Assembly: GCF_001425745.1 (NCBI RefSeq)
Contig: NZ_LMDF01000007.1
Coordinates: forward strand, 248,899-312,898
From: Caulobacter sp. Root343
GTDB taxonomy: Bacteria > Pseudomonadota > Alphaproteobacteria > Caulobacterales > Caulobacteraceae
DNA: 64,000 nt
Direction of reading: 5' to 3'
The notes below the pieces were generated by a model. That model was given only the letters and a program-made list of their open reading frames with translations, did no database searches and was not told the DNA's origin. Every line of letters starts with the position of its first letter. Position 1 is the first letter of the stretch. The position numbers were made by a program, and so were the translations under genes. Positions 55,343 to 62,893 of the stretch are shown one piece after another.

Positions 55343-55702
55343 CTACGAGACGCGGCCAATAACCGATTTGGTATTCCAGCCGGTCACCGGGATCAGCTCC
55401 ACGTCCTCGCCCAGCTTAAGCGCCAAGGCCTCCGCCAGCTCGTGCTGCTTGTTGATGCCAAAGCCCCGGATGGCGAAGTGAAAGGCGGGATACCTGTCCG
55501 GTCCGCTGGAGGGGCGCGGGCTGTACACCATGTACGGCCAGGCCTTGGCGGCCTTACGGGGGTTGTCGTTGACGCTCTTGCCCTCGCCCAGGTCACCCCA
55601 GAGCGGGTCCATCGTGCCATCCTCACGCAGCTGCATGACGGCGAAGCGATCGACCGAGCCCTTAGCGTGAGGGTTTAGGTCCAGGAGATACAGGCGCTTC
55701 AT
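55343..55702 (-). CDS. Hypothetical protein, first gene of the accessory operon, 119 aa
   Basis: ATG 55702 after hairpin copy H1. Sequence: KRLYLLDLNPHAKGSVDRFAVMQL, then KAWPYMVYSPRPSSGPDRYPAFHFAIRGFG, then a helix (NKQHELAEALALKLGEDVELIPV). It looks like a compact alpha/beta protein. No family recognised. It is the first gene after the putative leftward promoter at 55851-55878. Confidence 0.55.
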   Translation of the reverse strand: MKRLYLLDLNPHAKGSVDRFAVMQLREDGTMDPLWGDLGEGKSVNDNPRKAAKAWPYMVYSPRPSSGPDRYPAFHFAIRGFGINKQHELAEALALKLGEDVELIPVTGWNTKSVIGRVS

Positions 55703-55721
55703 CTGGTCGTTCCTTGCTGGA

Positions 55722-55738
55722 CCACGCCGCATGCGTGG
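55722..55738 (-). promoter_or_regulatory. Intercistronic hairpin leader, copy H1
   Basis: CCACGC-ATGCG-GCGTGG, then AAGGAAC and the start of the 119-aa gene. The A/T pair replaces the G/C pair of other copies. Confidence 0.75.
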
Positions 55739-55765
55739 CCTTGGTGTCTGCGCCGTCCTGGACGT

Positions 55766-55782
55766 GCTCGCCGCATGCGAGC
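55766..55782 (-). promoter_or_regulatory. Hairpin of the same family, copy H2, in the operon leader
   Basis: GCTCGC-ATGCG-GCGAGC. It is 27 bases upstream of H1 in the transcript and has no start codon of its own. Two arm pairs differ from other copies and both changes are compensated. Confidence 0.7.
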
Positions 55783-56133
55783 CAGGCCAGGACCTCGAGC
55801 CGCGGCGGCCCTGCCAAATGCAGGACGCCAGAACGGCGCTGACAACCCGAAACATAGGCGTGGGTGAGTGCGCGTCAACAACAAAATGCAAGTGACGTGA
55901 AGTATTCGTGAGCTTCTGGCGCTGGTCGTCATCAGTCGGAAGGCTGGATAGCTCCAATATTCACGGGTCCTTCCTGGCAGTAATAGATATGCGGGGAAGT
56001 GACCCGCCGCTTCTATCTGAAAAAATACTGAAAACGATGCGGTACTGTACGGTCGGATACGTTGTGGCTGGGCCGGGACCGGTCCGCCAGCAGGCGAAGT
56101 TGTCGCGCTGCGCTGACCAGCCGACTCGGCTAG
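55783..56133. other. Non-coding divergent regulatory region
   Basis: About 350 bases without a convincing gene, between the leftward accessory operon and the rightward 96-aa gene. It contains the putative leftward promoter (55851-55878). The part 55900-56060 is less GC-rich than the surroundings. The promoter for the 96-aa gene was not identified. Confidence 0.6.
55851..55878 (-). promoter_or_regulatory. Putative promoter of the leftward accessory operon
   Basis: On the minus strand TTGACG (complement of 55873-55878), 16-base spacer, TATGTT (complement of 55851-55856). The -35 agrees with the Caulobacter housekeeping consensus. The predicted transcript would begin near 55844 and carry hairpins H2 and H1 in its leader. 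Confidence 0.5.
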
Positions 56134-56424
56134 ATGGCGACTATGACGCGTGATGAAATTGACCGGATGCTCGACCAGATGGCCGCGGAGTCCGCCGCCA
56201 AGAGCGATGTGGCTCTGCTGCCGGGGGTGATCAGCTTCAATTCGTCGACATGGGTGAAGATGTCACCGACGGACCTGCCGACCACGTGCGAGAGCGTGAA
56301 GGCCGGCGTCAGATACCGTGGCGTTCAGGTTCTTATCAGCAGCGCGTTCGACGACGGGGTGCTGAATCGTGCCGAAGACGGCGGCCGAGGGCAGCCGTAC
56401 AGGGATCTCGAGCAGCGGAACTAG
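56134..56424 (+). CDS. Hypothetical protein, 96 aa
   Basis: ATG 56134, with an internal ATG at 56143 as alternative. Contains an N-terminal helix (TRDEIDRMLDQMAAESAAK) and a beta-like part (VALLPGVISFNSSTWVKM...GVRYRGVQVLISSAFDDG). Its end overlaps the end of the SRAP gene by 4 bases (convergent). Unknown. It is the only rightward gene between the late terminator and the attachment site besides the 63-aa gene. Confidence 0.5.
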   Translation: MATMTRDEIDRMLDQMAAESAAKSDVALLPGVISFNSSTWVKMSPTDLPTTCESVKAGVRYRGVQVLISSAFDDGVLNRAEDGGRGQPYRDLEQRN

Positions 56425-57185
56425 GCGGCCGCCCGCGCCGGCGGAGGGTCGATCAACTGGAGTTCATCGCTGGGGAGCGATCGCTGCAGGCCGCGCGCTT
56501 CCTCCCATGGAGCCCGCAGCCATGTGTCGATCTCTTCTGGCGTGCGCAAAAACACAGGCATCGCCTTCTTGTGATAGGGCCGAACGACGTCGTTGGCGTC
56601 GGTAGTCAAGAAGGCATAGACCTCCATCTCCTCCCAGCCGGCCTTCTTCGTCTTCACGCATGCGTGGGGTGTCCATATGCCCGCGAAGTAGGCCAAGCGG
56701 CGCTCACCGACCTCGGCGAACCAGATTGGCTTGCCGGTCCTTTCGAAATCCTGGTCGGGCTCGCAGAACGCGGTGATGGGCACAAGGCAGCGGTTCTCGA
56801 CACCCTGCCAACGCCGCCAATGGGCGTTATCCAGGTCTCGGACGTTGGTGACGCCAGGATCCGGCTCTTCCCTCAACAGGGTCTTGAAGTCGTACGCGAC
56901 GCCCTTCTCGTCCAGGCGCGCGGTCCGTTTCTTCACCAACTCCATCATGCGTTTGCCTGACGAGGGCATGCCCCATCGGGCGAAATGGATCTCATGGCCG
57001 CCGTCTTCGCTCAGGCGCACAGTCGGCTTCGAATAGTTGGGATAGGTGAACTGCTTGTAGGAGAGGTCGATGTTTGCCTCTTGGATCCGCGTGCCGCGGG
57101 GGAGGGTGAGGCTCTTCTTCAGCAAGTCCTCGTGGGCCTGCGCCCAGCCGAAAATGTCGTAGTACAGCTCTTCGATGTTGCACAT
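56421..57185 (-). CDS. SRAP domain protein (YedK/HMCES-like)
   Basis: 254 aa. The catalytic Cys follows the initiator Met (MCNI). SRAP features are FARWGMPSSG, the N-x-R motif (TNVRDLDN), RCLVPITAFCEPDQD with its Glu, and the His motif VVRPYHKKAMPVFL. SRAP proteins form DNA-protein crosslinks at abasic sites in single-stranded DNA and so protect replication forks. The family is often found on phages. It is expressed leftward near the attachment site and may help phage DNA survive damage or base removal by host defence. Confidence 0.9.
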   Translation of the reverse strand: MCNIEELYYDIFGWAQAHEDLLKKSLTLPRGTRIQEANIDLSYKQFTYPNYSKPTVRLSEDGGHEIHFARWGMPSSGKRMMELVKKRTARLDEKGVAYDFKTLLREEPDPGVTNVRDLDNAHWRRWQGVENRCLVPITAFCEPDQDFERTGKPIWFAEVGERRLAYFAGIWTPHACVKTKKAGWEEMEVYAFLTTDANDVVRPYHKKAMPVFLRTPEEIDTWLRAPWEEARGLQRSLPSDELQLIDPPPARAAA

Positions 57186-57250
57186 GTCGGGGGCCTCGGA
57201 CTATGCGGCTCGGACGCTAACTATAGGATCGGCGCTCGGCTAGCTGTATT

Positions 57251-57583
57251 CTACTGACGCAGCAGGTTCGCGCCGCGCCCGTTCCACCATCGGTCAGCCT
57301 CCGCCTGGCCGTACTTCTCGACCTCGCGGGCGTACTTCTGACGGTCGCACCAAGCGTAGTAGTCGTTGATATCTGGGTAGACAGAAATCTCGCGATCCCG
57401 GCCGCGGGCGTTGCACTCCGTGCAGCGCAGGATTCGCCGCAGGCGCACGAACGTCATGTCGGCGCCGAACGTCGCGATAGCCGCTTCGGGCGTCAACTCG
57501 AGCTTGTGCGGGCACCGGCAGCAGTCGATGTGAAGGCGCTGCTGATAAGTGAGAAGGCTGGAAAGGGTGGGCGGCGAGGACAT
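57251..57583 (-). CDS. Zinc-ribbon-like hypothetical protein, 110 aa
   Basis: Two Cys pairs (CCRCPHK and CTECNARG, about 32 residues apart) suggest a zinc ribbon. The first part is TLSSLLTYQQRLHID; the end is DINDYYAWCDRQKYAREVEKYGQAEADRWW. ATG 57583 is favoured by GGAAC upstream; ATG 57607 is possible. It is the last phage gene before the attachment site. A role in excision or DNA binding is possible, without direct proof. Confidence 0.6.
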   Translation of the reverse strand: MSSPPTLSSLLTYQQRLHIDCCRCPHKLELTPEAAIATFGADMTFVRLRRILRCTECNARGRDREISVYPDINDYYAWCDRQKYAREVEKYGQAEADRWWNGRGANLLRQ

Positions 57584-57644
57584 GGCGTGTTCCGCATATG
57601 TTCTCATTCCGAAGAGCCGCCTGAGTCAACCTCGAACGCTGTCT

Positions 57645-57666
57645 GGGGACAATTCCGGGGACGATT
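57645..57666. repeat. Imperfect direct repeat near the attachment site
   Basis: GGGGACAATT (57645-57654) and GGGGACGATT (57657-57666), 12 bases apart. Such paired motifs next to a crossover site can be arm-type sites for an integrase or excisionase. Confidence 0.35.
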
Positions 57667-57753
57667 GAGCGTATCGCAGCGTGTTCGAGCGTGGCTCCGC
57701 TCAAGCCGGCCGGCACTCTATATACGCTCCGACCCGCTCAGGTACGCTGGGTA

Positions 57754-57781
57754 GGGGGTTCGAGTCCTCTCATCCGCACCA
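57754..57781 (+). repeat. tRNA 3'-end fragment, prophage right attachment site (att)
   Basis: GGGGG-TTCGAGT-CCTCT gives a T-arm, CATCCGC the 3' half of an acceptor stem, then A and CCA. No 5' acceptor strand (GCGGATG) or anticodon arm is found upstream, so this is a fragment, as left by integration into the 3' end of a tRNA. The acceptor sequence is compatible with a tRNA-Leu, but the isotype is not certain. Host tig follows within 200 bases. Confidence 0.75.
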
Positions 57782-57971
57782 GACAGCTCGTGATGGCTTC
57801 GCCCATGACCGTTGGGGGCCGTCACGAGTTTTACCTATCCCGCTCTTGGATGCTCGCGCACGTCGTGACATAAGGGCGCTCTTTCGCCGCCCCGGCCTCG
57901 CGGGCGGCGTCGATCTTTTGGACCCCAGGGCGGAGATCGGGCGCTTGGCGCTTCGACCCGAGAATTTAAGA

Positions 57972-59336
57972 ATGTCGATGCAGATCGTTGAAAAGTCGGG
58001 CGAAGGCCTTAGCCGCGTTTTTGGCGTTACGGTGCCCGCGAGTGAACTGGCCACGCGCCTGGATGCGCGGATCGCCGAAGTCGCTCCGCAGATGAACGTG
58101 AAGGGCTTCCGCCCCGGCAAGGTGCCGACCGCTCACGTCCGTCGCATGTACGGCAAGGCCCTGATGGGCGAAGTCGTCGAGCAGGCGTTGAACGAGACCA
58201 CCCAGAAGGTCCTCGAAGAGAACAAGCTGCGTCCGGCCGGTCAGCCCGAGCTGAACCCGTCGTCGGACATGGAAAAGGTCATCGCCGGCGGTGAAGACCT
58301 GGCGTTCGAGCTGGCCGTCGAGGTCATGCCCGATTTCGAACCGATCGACCCGGCCTCGATCGAGCTGACCAAGCCGGTCTACAAGGTCACCGACGCCGAG
58401 GTCGACGAGTCGCTGGACGAGCTGGCCAAGCAGGCTCGCACCTATGAGCCGCGCACCGGCAAGAGCCTGAAGGCTAAGGATGGCGACCAACTGCTGATCG
58501 ACTTCGTCGGTACGGTCGACGGCGTCGAATTCGCCGGCGGCAAGGCCGAAGGCGCTGAACTAGTCCTGGGTTCGGGCCAGTTCATCCCGGGCTTCGAAGA
58601 GCAGCTGGTCGGCGCCAAGCCGGGCGACGAACTCGTCGTGAAGGTGAAGTTCCCGGAAGAATATCAGGCCAAGGATCTGGCCGGTAAGGACGCCGAGTTC
58701 GCCACCAAGGTGACCGAAGTCCGCGCCCCGGTCGACGGCAAGGCCGACGACGAACTGGCCAAGCGCCTGGGTCTGTCGGATCTGGCCGCCCTGAAGGACC
58801 TGCTGCGCTCGAACTTGGCCGGCCGCTACGACAACAGCTCGCGCTTCAAGCTGAAGCGCGCCCTGCTGGACGTGCTGGACACCAAGCACGACTTCCCGCT
58901 GCCGCCGCGCATGGTCGACGCCGAGTTCGCCGGCATCTGGCAACAGGTCGAGGCCGACAAGGCCCGTGGCGGCCTGCCGCCGGAAGACGCCGAGAAGTCG
59001 GAAGACCAGCTGAAGGACGAGTACCGCAAGATCGCTGAGCGCCGCGTGCGCCTGGGTCTGGTGCTGGCCGAAATTGGCCGCAAGAACGACGTGGTCGTCA
59101 CCGACCAGGAGCTGACCGACGCCATCATGCGCGAAGCTCGCCAGTACGGCGCGCAAGCCCAGCAGGTGTTCGACATGTACCGCCAGCGCGCCGACCTGCA
59201 GGCCGCCCTGCGCGCCCCGATCTACGAAGACAAGGTCGTCGACCTGATCTTCGGCAAGGCCAAGGTCGAGGAAAAGGAAGTCTCCAAGGACGAGCTCCTG
59301 GAAGAAGACGACCTGCCGGAAGGCTACGGCGGCTAA
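57972..59336 (+). CDS. tig: Trigger factor
   Basis: 454 aa. ATG 57972 is followed by a second ATG two codons later that may be used instead. The ribosome-binding loop with the GFRPGKVP signature is at about residues 43-52 ([19 protein letters not shown]). The FKBP-like prolyl isomerase domain (about 155-245: [43 protein letters not shown]) and the C-terminal chaperone arms follow. It binds nascent chains at the ribosome tunnel. It is the first host gene after the prophage, and its upstream region may have been changed by the insertion. Confidence 0.97.
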   Translation: MSMQIVEKSGEGLSRVFGVTVPASELATRLDARIAEVAPQMNVKGFRPGKVPTAHVRRMYGKALMGEVVEQALNETTQKVLEENKLRPAGQPELNPSSDMEKVIAGGEDLAFELAVEVMPDFEPIDPASIELTKPVYKVTDAEVDESLDELAKQARTYEPRTGKSLKAKDGDQLLIDFVGTVDGVEFAGGKAEGAELVLGSGQFIPGFEEQLVGAKPGDELVVKVKFPEEYQAKDLAGKDAEFATKVTEVRAPVDGKADDELAKRLGLSDLAALKDLLRSNLAGRYDNSSRFKLKRALLDVLDTKHDFPLPPRMVDAEFAGIWQQVEADKARGGLPPEDAEKSEDQLKDEYRKIAERRVRLGLVLAEIGRKNDVVVTDQELTDAIMREARQYGAQAQQVFDMYRQRADLQAALRAPIYEDKVVDLIFGKAKVEEKEVSKDELLEEDDLPEGYGG

Positions 59337-59358
59337 GCTCGCCGAGCTGAAACGATCA

Positions 59359-59388
59359 AGGCGCGGCTCGCGAGGGCCGCGCCTTTTT
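59359..59388 (+). terminator. Rho-independent terminator of tig
   Basis: Stem GGCGCGGC / GCCGCGCC (59360-59367, 59376-59383), then TTTTT. Confidence 0.88.
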
Positions 59389-59511
59389 CGTATCGGTTGG
59401 AACCGGCCGGCTCCTTGCAACCTGTTAAGCGCCACGCGATATGCGATAGCGACGGCGCGCCGGGGGCTGATTCGTTTTCGCGCGCCCAGACACACGAAAA
59501 GGGTGATCCCC

Positions 59512-60141
59512 ATGATGTACGATCCGATGGCGACGGCGATGAACCTCGTTCCGATGGTGGTCGAGCAGACCAGCCGCGGCGAGCGCGCGTTCGACATCTT
59601 CTCTCGCCTGCTGAAGGAGCGGATCATCTTCCTGACCGGTCCCGTCGAGGACGGCATGGCCAGCCTGATCTGCGCCCAGCTGCTGTTCCTGGAGTCGGAG
59701 AACCCCAAGAAAGAGATCGCCATGTACATCAACTCGCCGGGCGGCGTGGTGACGGCTGGCCTCGCGATCTACGACACCATGCAATACATCAAGAGCCCGG
59801 TCTCGACGGTGTGCATGGGCATGGCCGCCTCGATGGGCAGTCTGCTGCTGTGCGCCGGCGCCGCCGGTCAGCGCATCAGCCTGCCCAACTCGCGCATCAT
59901 GGTGCACCAGCCCTCGGGCGGCTTCCGCGGCCAGGCCTCGGACATCGAGCGCCACGCCGAAGACATCATCAAGACCAAGCGTCGCCTGAACGAGATCTAC
60001 GTCAAGCATTGCGGCCGCACCTACGAAGAGGTCGAGCGCACTCTGGACCGCGACCACTTCATGAGCGCTGAAGAAGCCAAGGACTGGGGTCTGATCGACC
60101 ACATCAACGAAAGCCGCGACGGCCCGGACATCGCTGAATAG
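59512..60141 (+). CDS. clpP: ATP-dependent Clp protease proteolytic subunit
   Basis: 209 aa from ATG 59512; a GTG at 59503 and an ATG at 59515 are alternatives. The serine protease sites are clear: [11 protein letters not shown] with the catalytic Ser, [10 protein letters not shown] with His, and an Asp further on ([14 protein letters not shown] region). It forms the barrel of ClpXP, which in Caulobacter degrades CtrA and other cell-cycle regulators. Its partner clpX lies 1.1 kb downstream. Transcribed in its own unit between two terminators. Confidence 0.97.
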   Translation: MMYDPMATAMNLVPMVVEQTSRGERAFDIFSRLLKERIIFLTGPVEDGMASLICAQLLFLESENPKKEIAMYINSPGGVVTAGLAIYDTMQYIKSPVSTVCMGMAASMGSLLLCAGAAGQRISLPNSRIMVHQPSGGFRGQASDIERHAEDIIKTKRRLNEIYVKHCGRTYEEVERTLDRDHFMSAEEAKDWGLIDHINESRDGPDIAE

Positions 60142-60163
60142 ACGAAGCTTCGCTGAAACGAGA

Positions 60164-60195
60164 AAGCCGCCGATCTCAGGATCGGCGGCTTTTTT
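60164..60195. terminator. Bidirectional terminator between clpP and the HAD gene
   Basis: Perfect 12-bp stem AAGCCGCCGATC / GATCGGCGGCTT with TCAG loop, T-run on the plus strand and an A-run on the other side. It serves the two convergent genes. Confidence 0.9.
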
Positions 60196-60223
60196 CTTGT
60201 CCGCTCGCCTGCGGCAAATCGGC

Positions 60224-60898
60224 TCAGGTGTCCGGCTTGCCCCGGAAGATGCGGTAGCCCTTCTCGTCGGCGATCGCCAGCATCTCGGTGTCGCCGGAGG
60301 TGTCGCCATAGGCGGCCGTCAGGTGGACGTCGGGACCGAAGACCTCGCGCAGGCGCGCGACCTTTTCCTTGGCCCGGCAATTGTTCCCGTCGAGACCGCC
60401 GAGGATGCGGCCGTCCTCCGAGCACATCAGACGCGTGCCGATCAGAAGATCGGCGCCGAGACCGCGTGCGAACGGCGCGACGGTGATCTCGGGGGAGGCG
60501 GTGACTATGACCATCTTGGCTCCCTTGGCTCGCCAGCCGCGCCAGACAGCCAGGGCGTCGGGGCGCAGCAGGGACGGGGCGAAGGCTTCGGCGAAGGCGC
60601 GGGCGTCGGCCTCGATCTGACTGACGGTCGCGCCCTTCATGAACTCCCGCACCGCGGCGGCCTTGAGCTTGGTGCGGTTGCGATCGAACACGTAGGTGAT
60701 CAGAGCCGGCGTCAGGCGGATGACGCCGCGCGTCCACTTGCGGGGCCCGGCGCGCCACTTGAGGAACGCGTTGAAGCTGTCCTTCACGGTCAGGGTGCCG
60801 TCGAAGTCGAAGGCCACCAGGGCGGGTTCATGGCCCATCTCGCCGGTCATTGGGCGCGACGCGCTCAAACCCTTGGCCATCAACGAACGCTTCGCCAT
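60224..60898 (-). CDS. HAD-superfamily (IB) phosphatase
   Basis: 224 aa from ATG 60898, chosen for GGAAG just upstream; ATG 60850 or 60838 would give a protein starting closer to the catalytic site. Motif I is VAFDFDGTLTVKDSF, motif II IVTASPEI, and motif III with the final acid GDTSGDTEML. The family includes phosphoserine phosphatase-like enzymes acting on small phospho-metabolites. In Caulobacter an equivalent gene lies between clpP and clpX. The exact substrate is unknown. Confidence 0.85.
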   Translation of the reverse strand: MAKRSLMAKGLSASRPMTGEMGHEPALVAFDFDGTLTVKDSFNAFLKWRAGPRKWTRGVIRLTPALITYVFDRNRTKLKAAAVREFMKGATVSQIEADARAFAEAFAPSLLRPDALAVWRGWRAKGAKMVIVTASPEITVAPFARGLGADLLIGTRLMCSEDGRILGGLDGNNCRAKEKVARLREVFGPDVHLTAAYGDTSGDTEMLAIADEKGYRIFRGKPDT

Positions 60899-61235
60899 CG
60901 ATCTTCCATGCGAGCGTGCGCCGCACGCTCCGTTCCATACGATTCTAGCCTCGGTCATACGGTCTTCGAGCCGCCGCCGTAAGGGCTAAGACGTCCGACG
61001 CTTGCGCCGGAGCGCCAATCGCCCAATTTAGATGACGAGGTCATGACACGATCGTCGGGTTCGAGCGTTTGAGGCGGGAAAGGCGCCGCCAAGGCTTGTG
61101 AACCGAGCCCGGATCGGGGAATGTCAAGGATTAGACAACTCCCGGCGTATATCCTGTCTGCTTCGGTGGCGGTGTATGCGCTCGGAGGGGCGTCTCGGCG
61201 TTAAGCCGTAAGCCGCCATAGTGTGAGAAGCGATC
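60899..61235. other. Intergenic region upstream of clpX
   Basis: About 340 bases between the divergent HAD phosphatase gene and clpX. Open frames here are shadows. It must contain the clpX promoter, but I see no unambiguous -35/-10 pair. Confidence 0.5.
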
Positions 61236-62498
61236 ATGACGAAAGCCGCGAGCGGCGACACGAAAAGCACTCTCTACTGTTCTTTCTGCGGAAAGAGCCA
61301 ACATGAGGTGCGCAAGCTCATCGCGGGACCGACGGTGTTCATTTGTGATGAATGCGTCGAGCTCTGCATGGATATCATTCGCGAAGAGCACAAGATCGCT
61401 TTCGTGAAGTCCAAGGACGGCGTCCCGACGCCGCGCGAGATCTGCGAAGTCTTGGACGATTACGTGATCGGCCAAGGTCACGCCAAGAAGGTGCTCGCGG
61501 TTGCTGTTCACAACCACTACAAGCGCCTGAACCACGCCTCGAAGAACAACGACGTCGAGCTGGCCAAGTCGAACATCCTGCTGGTCGGTCCGACCGGTAC
61601 GGGCAAGACGCTGCTGGCCCAGACCCTGGCTCGAATCATCGACGTGCCGTTCACGATGGCCGACGCCACGACGCTGACCGAAGCCGGTTATGTCGGCGAG
61701 GACGTCGAGAACATCGTGCTGAAGCTGCTGCAAGCCGCCGACTACAACGTCGAGCGGGCCCAGCGCGGCATCGTTTACATCGATGAAATCGACAAGATCA
61801 GCCGCAAGTCCGACAACCCGTCGATCACCCGTGACGTGTCGGGTGAAGGCGTGCAGCAAGCCCTGCTGAAGATCATGGAAGGCACTGTCGCCTCCGTGCC
61901 GCCGCAAGGCGGGCGCAAGCATCCGCAGCAGGAGTTCCTGCAGGTCGACACGACGAACATCCTGTTCATCTGCGGCGGCGCCTTCGCCGGGCTCGAGAAG
62001 ATCATCTCGGCGCGCGGCGCGGCCAAGTCGATCGGCTTCGGCGCCAAGGTGGCCGATCCGGAAGACCGTCGTACGGGCGAGATCCTGCGGAACGTCGAAC
62101 CGGACGACCTGCAGCGCTTCGGCCTGATCCCGGAATTCATCGGCCGTCTGCCGGTGGTCGCGACCCTGGAAGACCTCGACGAGGTCGCCCTGGTCAAGAT
62201 CCTGACCGAGCCGAAGAACGCCTTCGTCAAGCAGTACCAGCGCCTGTTCGAGATGGAGAACATCGGCCTGACCTTCACGGAGGACGCCCTGCACGGCGTC
62301 GCCAAGAAGGCCATCCTTCGCAAGACCGGTGCGCGGGGCCTGCGCTCGATCATGGAAGGCATCCTGCTGGAGACCATGTTCGAGCTGCCCAACTACGAGG
62401 GCGTCGAGGAAGTGGTGGTCAATGCCGAGGTCGTCGAAGGCCGGGCTCAGCCGCTGCTGATCTACGCCGAGAAGAAGGGCGGGGCGGCTTCGGCCTAA
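61236..62498 (+). CDS. clpX: ATP-dependent Clp protease ATP-binding subunit ClpX
   Basis: 420 aa. N-terminal zinc-binding domain with four Cys ([29 protein letters not shown]), Walker [16 protein letters not shown], the GYVGEDVE pore loop, Walker [32 protein letters not shown] near the end. It unfolds substrates and feeds them to ClpP; essential in Caulobacter through cell-cycle proteolysis. A terminator follows 24 bases after the stop. Confidence 0.98.
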   Translation: MTKAASGDTKSTLYCSFCGKSQHEVRKLIAGPTVFICDECVELCMDIIREEHKIAFVKSKDGVPTPREICEVLDDYVIGQGHAKKVLAVAVHNHYKRLNHASKNNDVELAKSNILLVGPTGTGKTLLAQTLARIIDVPFTMADATTLTEAGYVGEDVENIVLKLLQAADYNVERAQRGIVYIDEIDKISRKSDNPSITRDVSGEGVQQALLKIMEGTVASVPPQGGRKHPQQEFLQVDTTNILFICGGAFAGLEKIISARGAAKSIGFGAKVADPEDRRTGEILRNVEPDDLQRFGLIPEFIGRLPVVATLEDLDEVALVKILTEPKNAFVKQYQRLFEMENIGLTFTEDALHGVAKKAILRKTGARGLRSIMEGILLETMFELPNYEGVEEVVVNAEVVEGRAQPLLIYAEKKGGAASA

Positions 62499-62522
62499 AC
62501 CGCGACTTCACCACGAAAACGG

Positions 62523-62554
62523 GGCGCGCCTTTTGAACGAAGGCGCGCCTTTTT
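62523..62554 (+). terminator. Rho-independent terminator of clpX
   Basis: Stem GGCGCGCCTT / AAGGCGCGCC (62523-62532, 62540-62549), then TTTTT. Confidence 0.9.
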
Positions 62555-62893
62555 CGTGGATAAGCCGGTTTCGTAAACCCGCGAGACGACTGGTGAGGCT
62601 TCGGCGCCACGCCAAGCGCGAGCGAGTGAAAGGCTTGGAATGCCAGTGTCTTGGATGATCTTGCCTCCCTTGGGCCGGGGAGGGGCATATCCACTTCAGC
62701 TTTGCCACACACGCGCGACCTGTCGCCGCTGTTGGGCGAGTACGCTTGAACCGTGTTGTAAAACGTCCACATAAATAACGACCATTCGCCCAGTCCCGGG
62801 CGGACGGGTCGTTCGACTCAGGCGCATCGTCTGATGTTACGGCGGCCCGCATGGCCGAGCGCCAGTGGCGCTCAGGCCGGGAGTATTGAGCAC
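62555..62893. other. Intergenic region upstream of lon
   Basis: About 340 bases between the clpX terminator and lon with no convincing gene. It holds a heat-shock promoter candidate at 62745-62774, giving a leader of roughly 110 bases. Confidence 0.6.
62745..62774 (+). promoter_or_regulatory. Putative sigma32 (heat-shock) promoter of lon
   Basis: CTTGAAC, 15-base spacer, CCACATAA. This agrees with the sigma32 consensus CTTGAAA-N11-16-CCCCATNT except for one change in each half. Lon is commonly a heat-shock gene. Confidence 0.5.

Larger units (their letters stand above)
1..57781. mobile_element. Integrated temperate siphophage (prophage), left end outside window
   Basis: A complete set of lambdoid siphophage modules lies here in order: immunity switch, replication, terminase, head, tail, lysis and an accessory operon. 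The right limit is set by a tRNA 3' terminus (57754-57781) without a tRNA body, directly followed by host genes. No integrase was recognised in the window. Because the leftmost genes run leftward off the edge, the integrase and regenerated tRNA are inferred to lie to the left. Structural, lysis and replication genes are all open, so the element looks intact as far as it can be seen. Confidence 0.93.

Noticed and set aside
48742..55782. Intercistronic hairpins as rho-independent terminators
   Set aside because: None has a T-run, and all are followed closely by a ribosome binding site and a gene on the same strand.
57681..57971. Upstream extension of the tig frame to 57681
   Set aside because: It runs through the tRNA fragment and attachment site; the trigger factor homology begins at [10 protein letters not shown].
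62419..62852. Leftward open frames between clpX and lon
   Set aside because: They cover the clpX end, its terminator and the lon promoter region; composition and lack of a ribosome binding site do not support genes.
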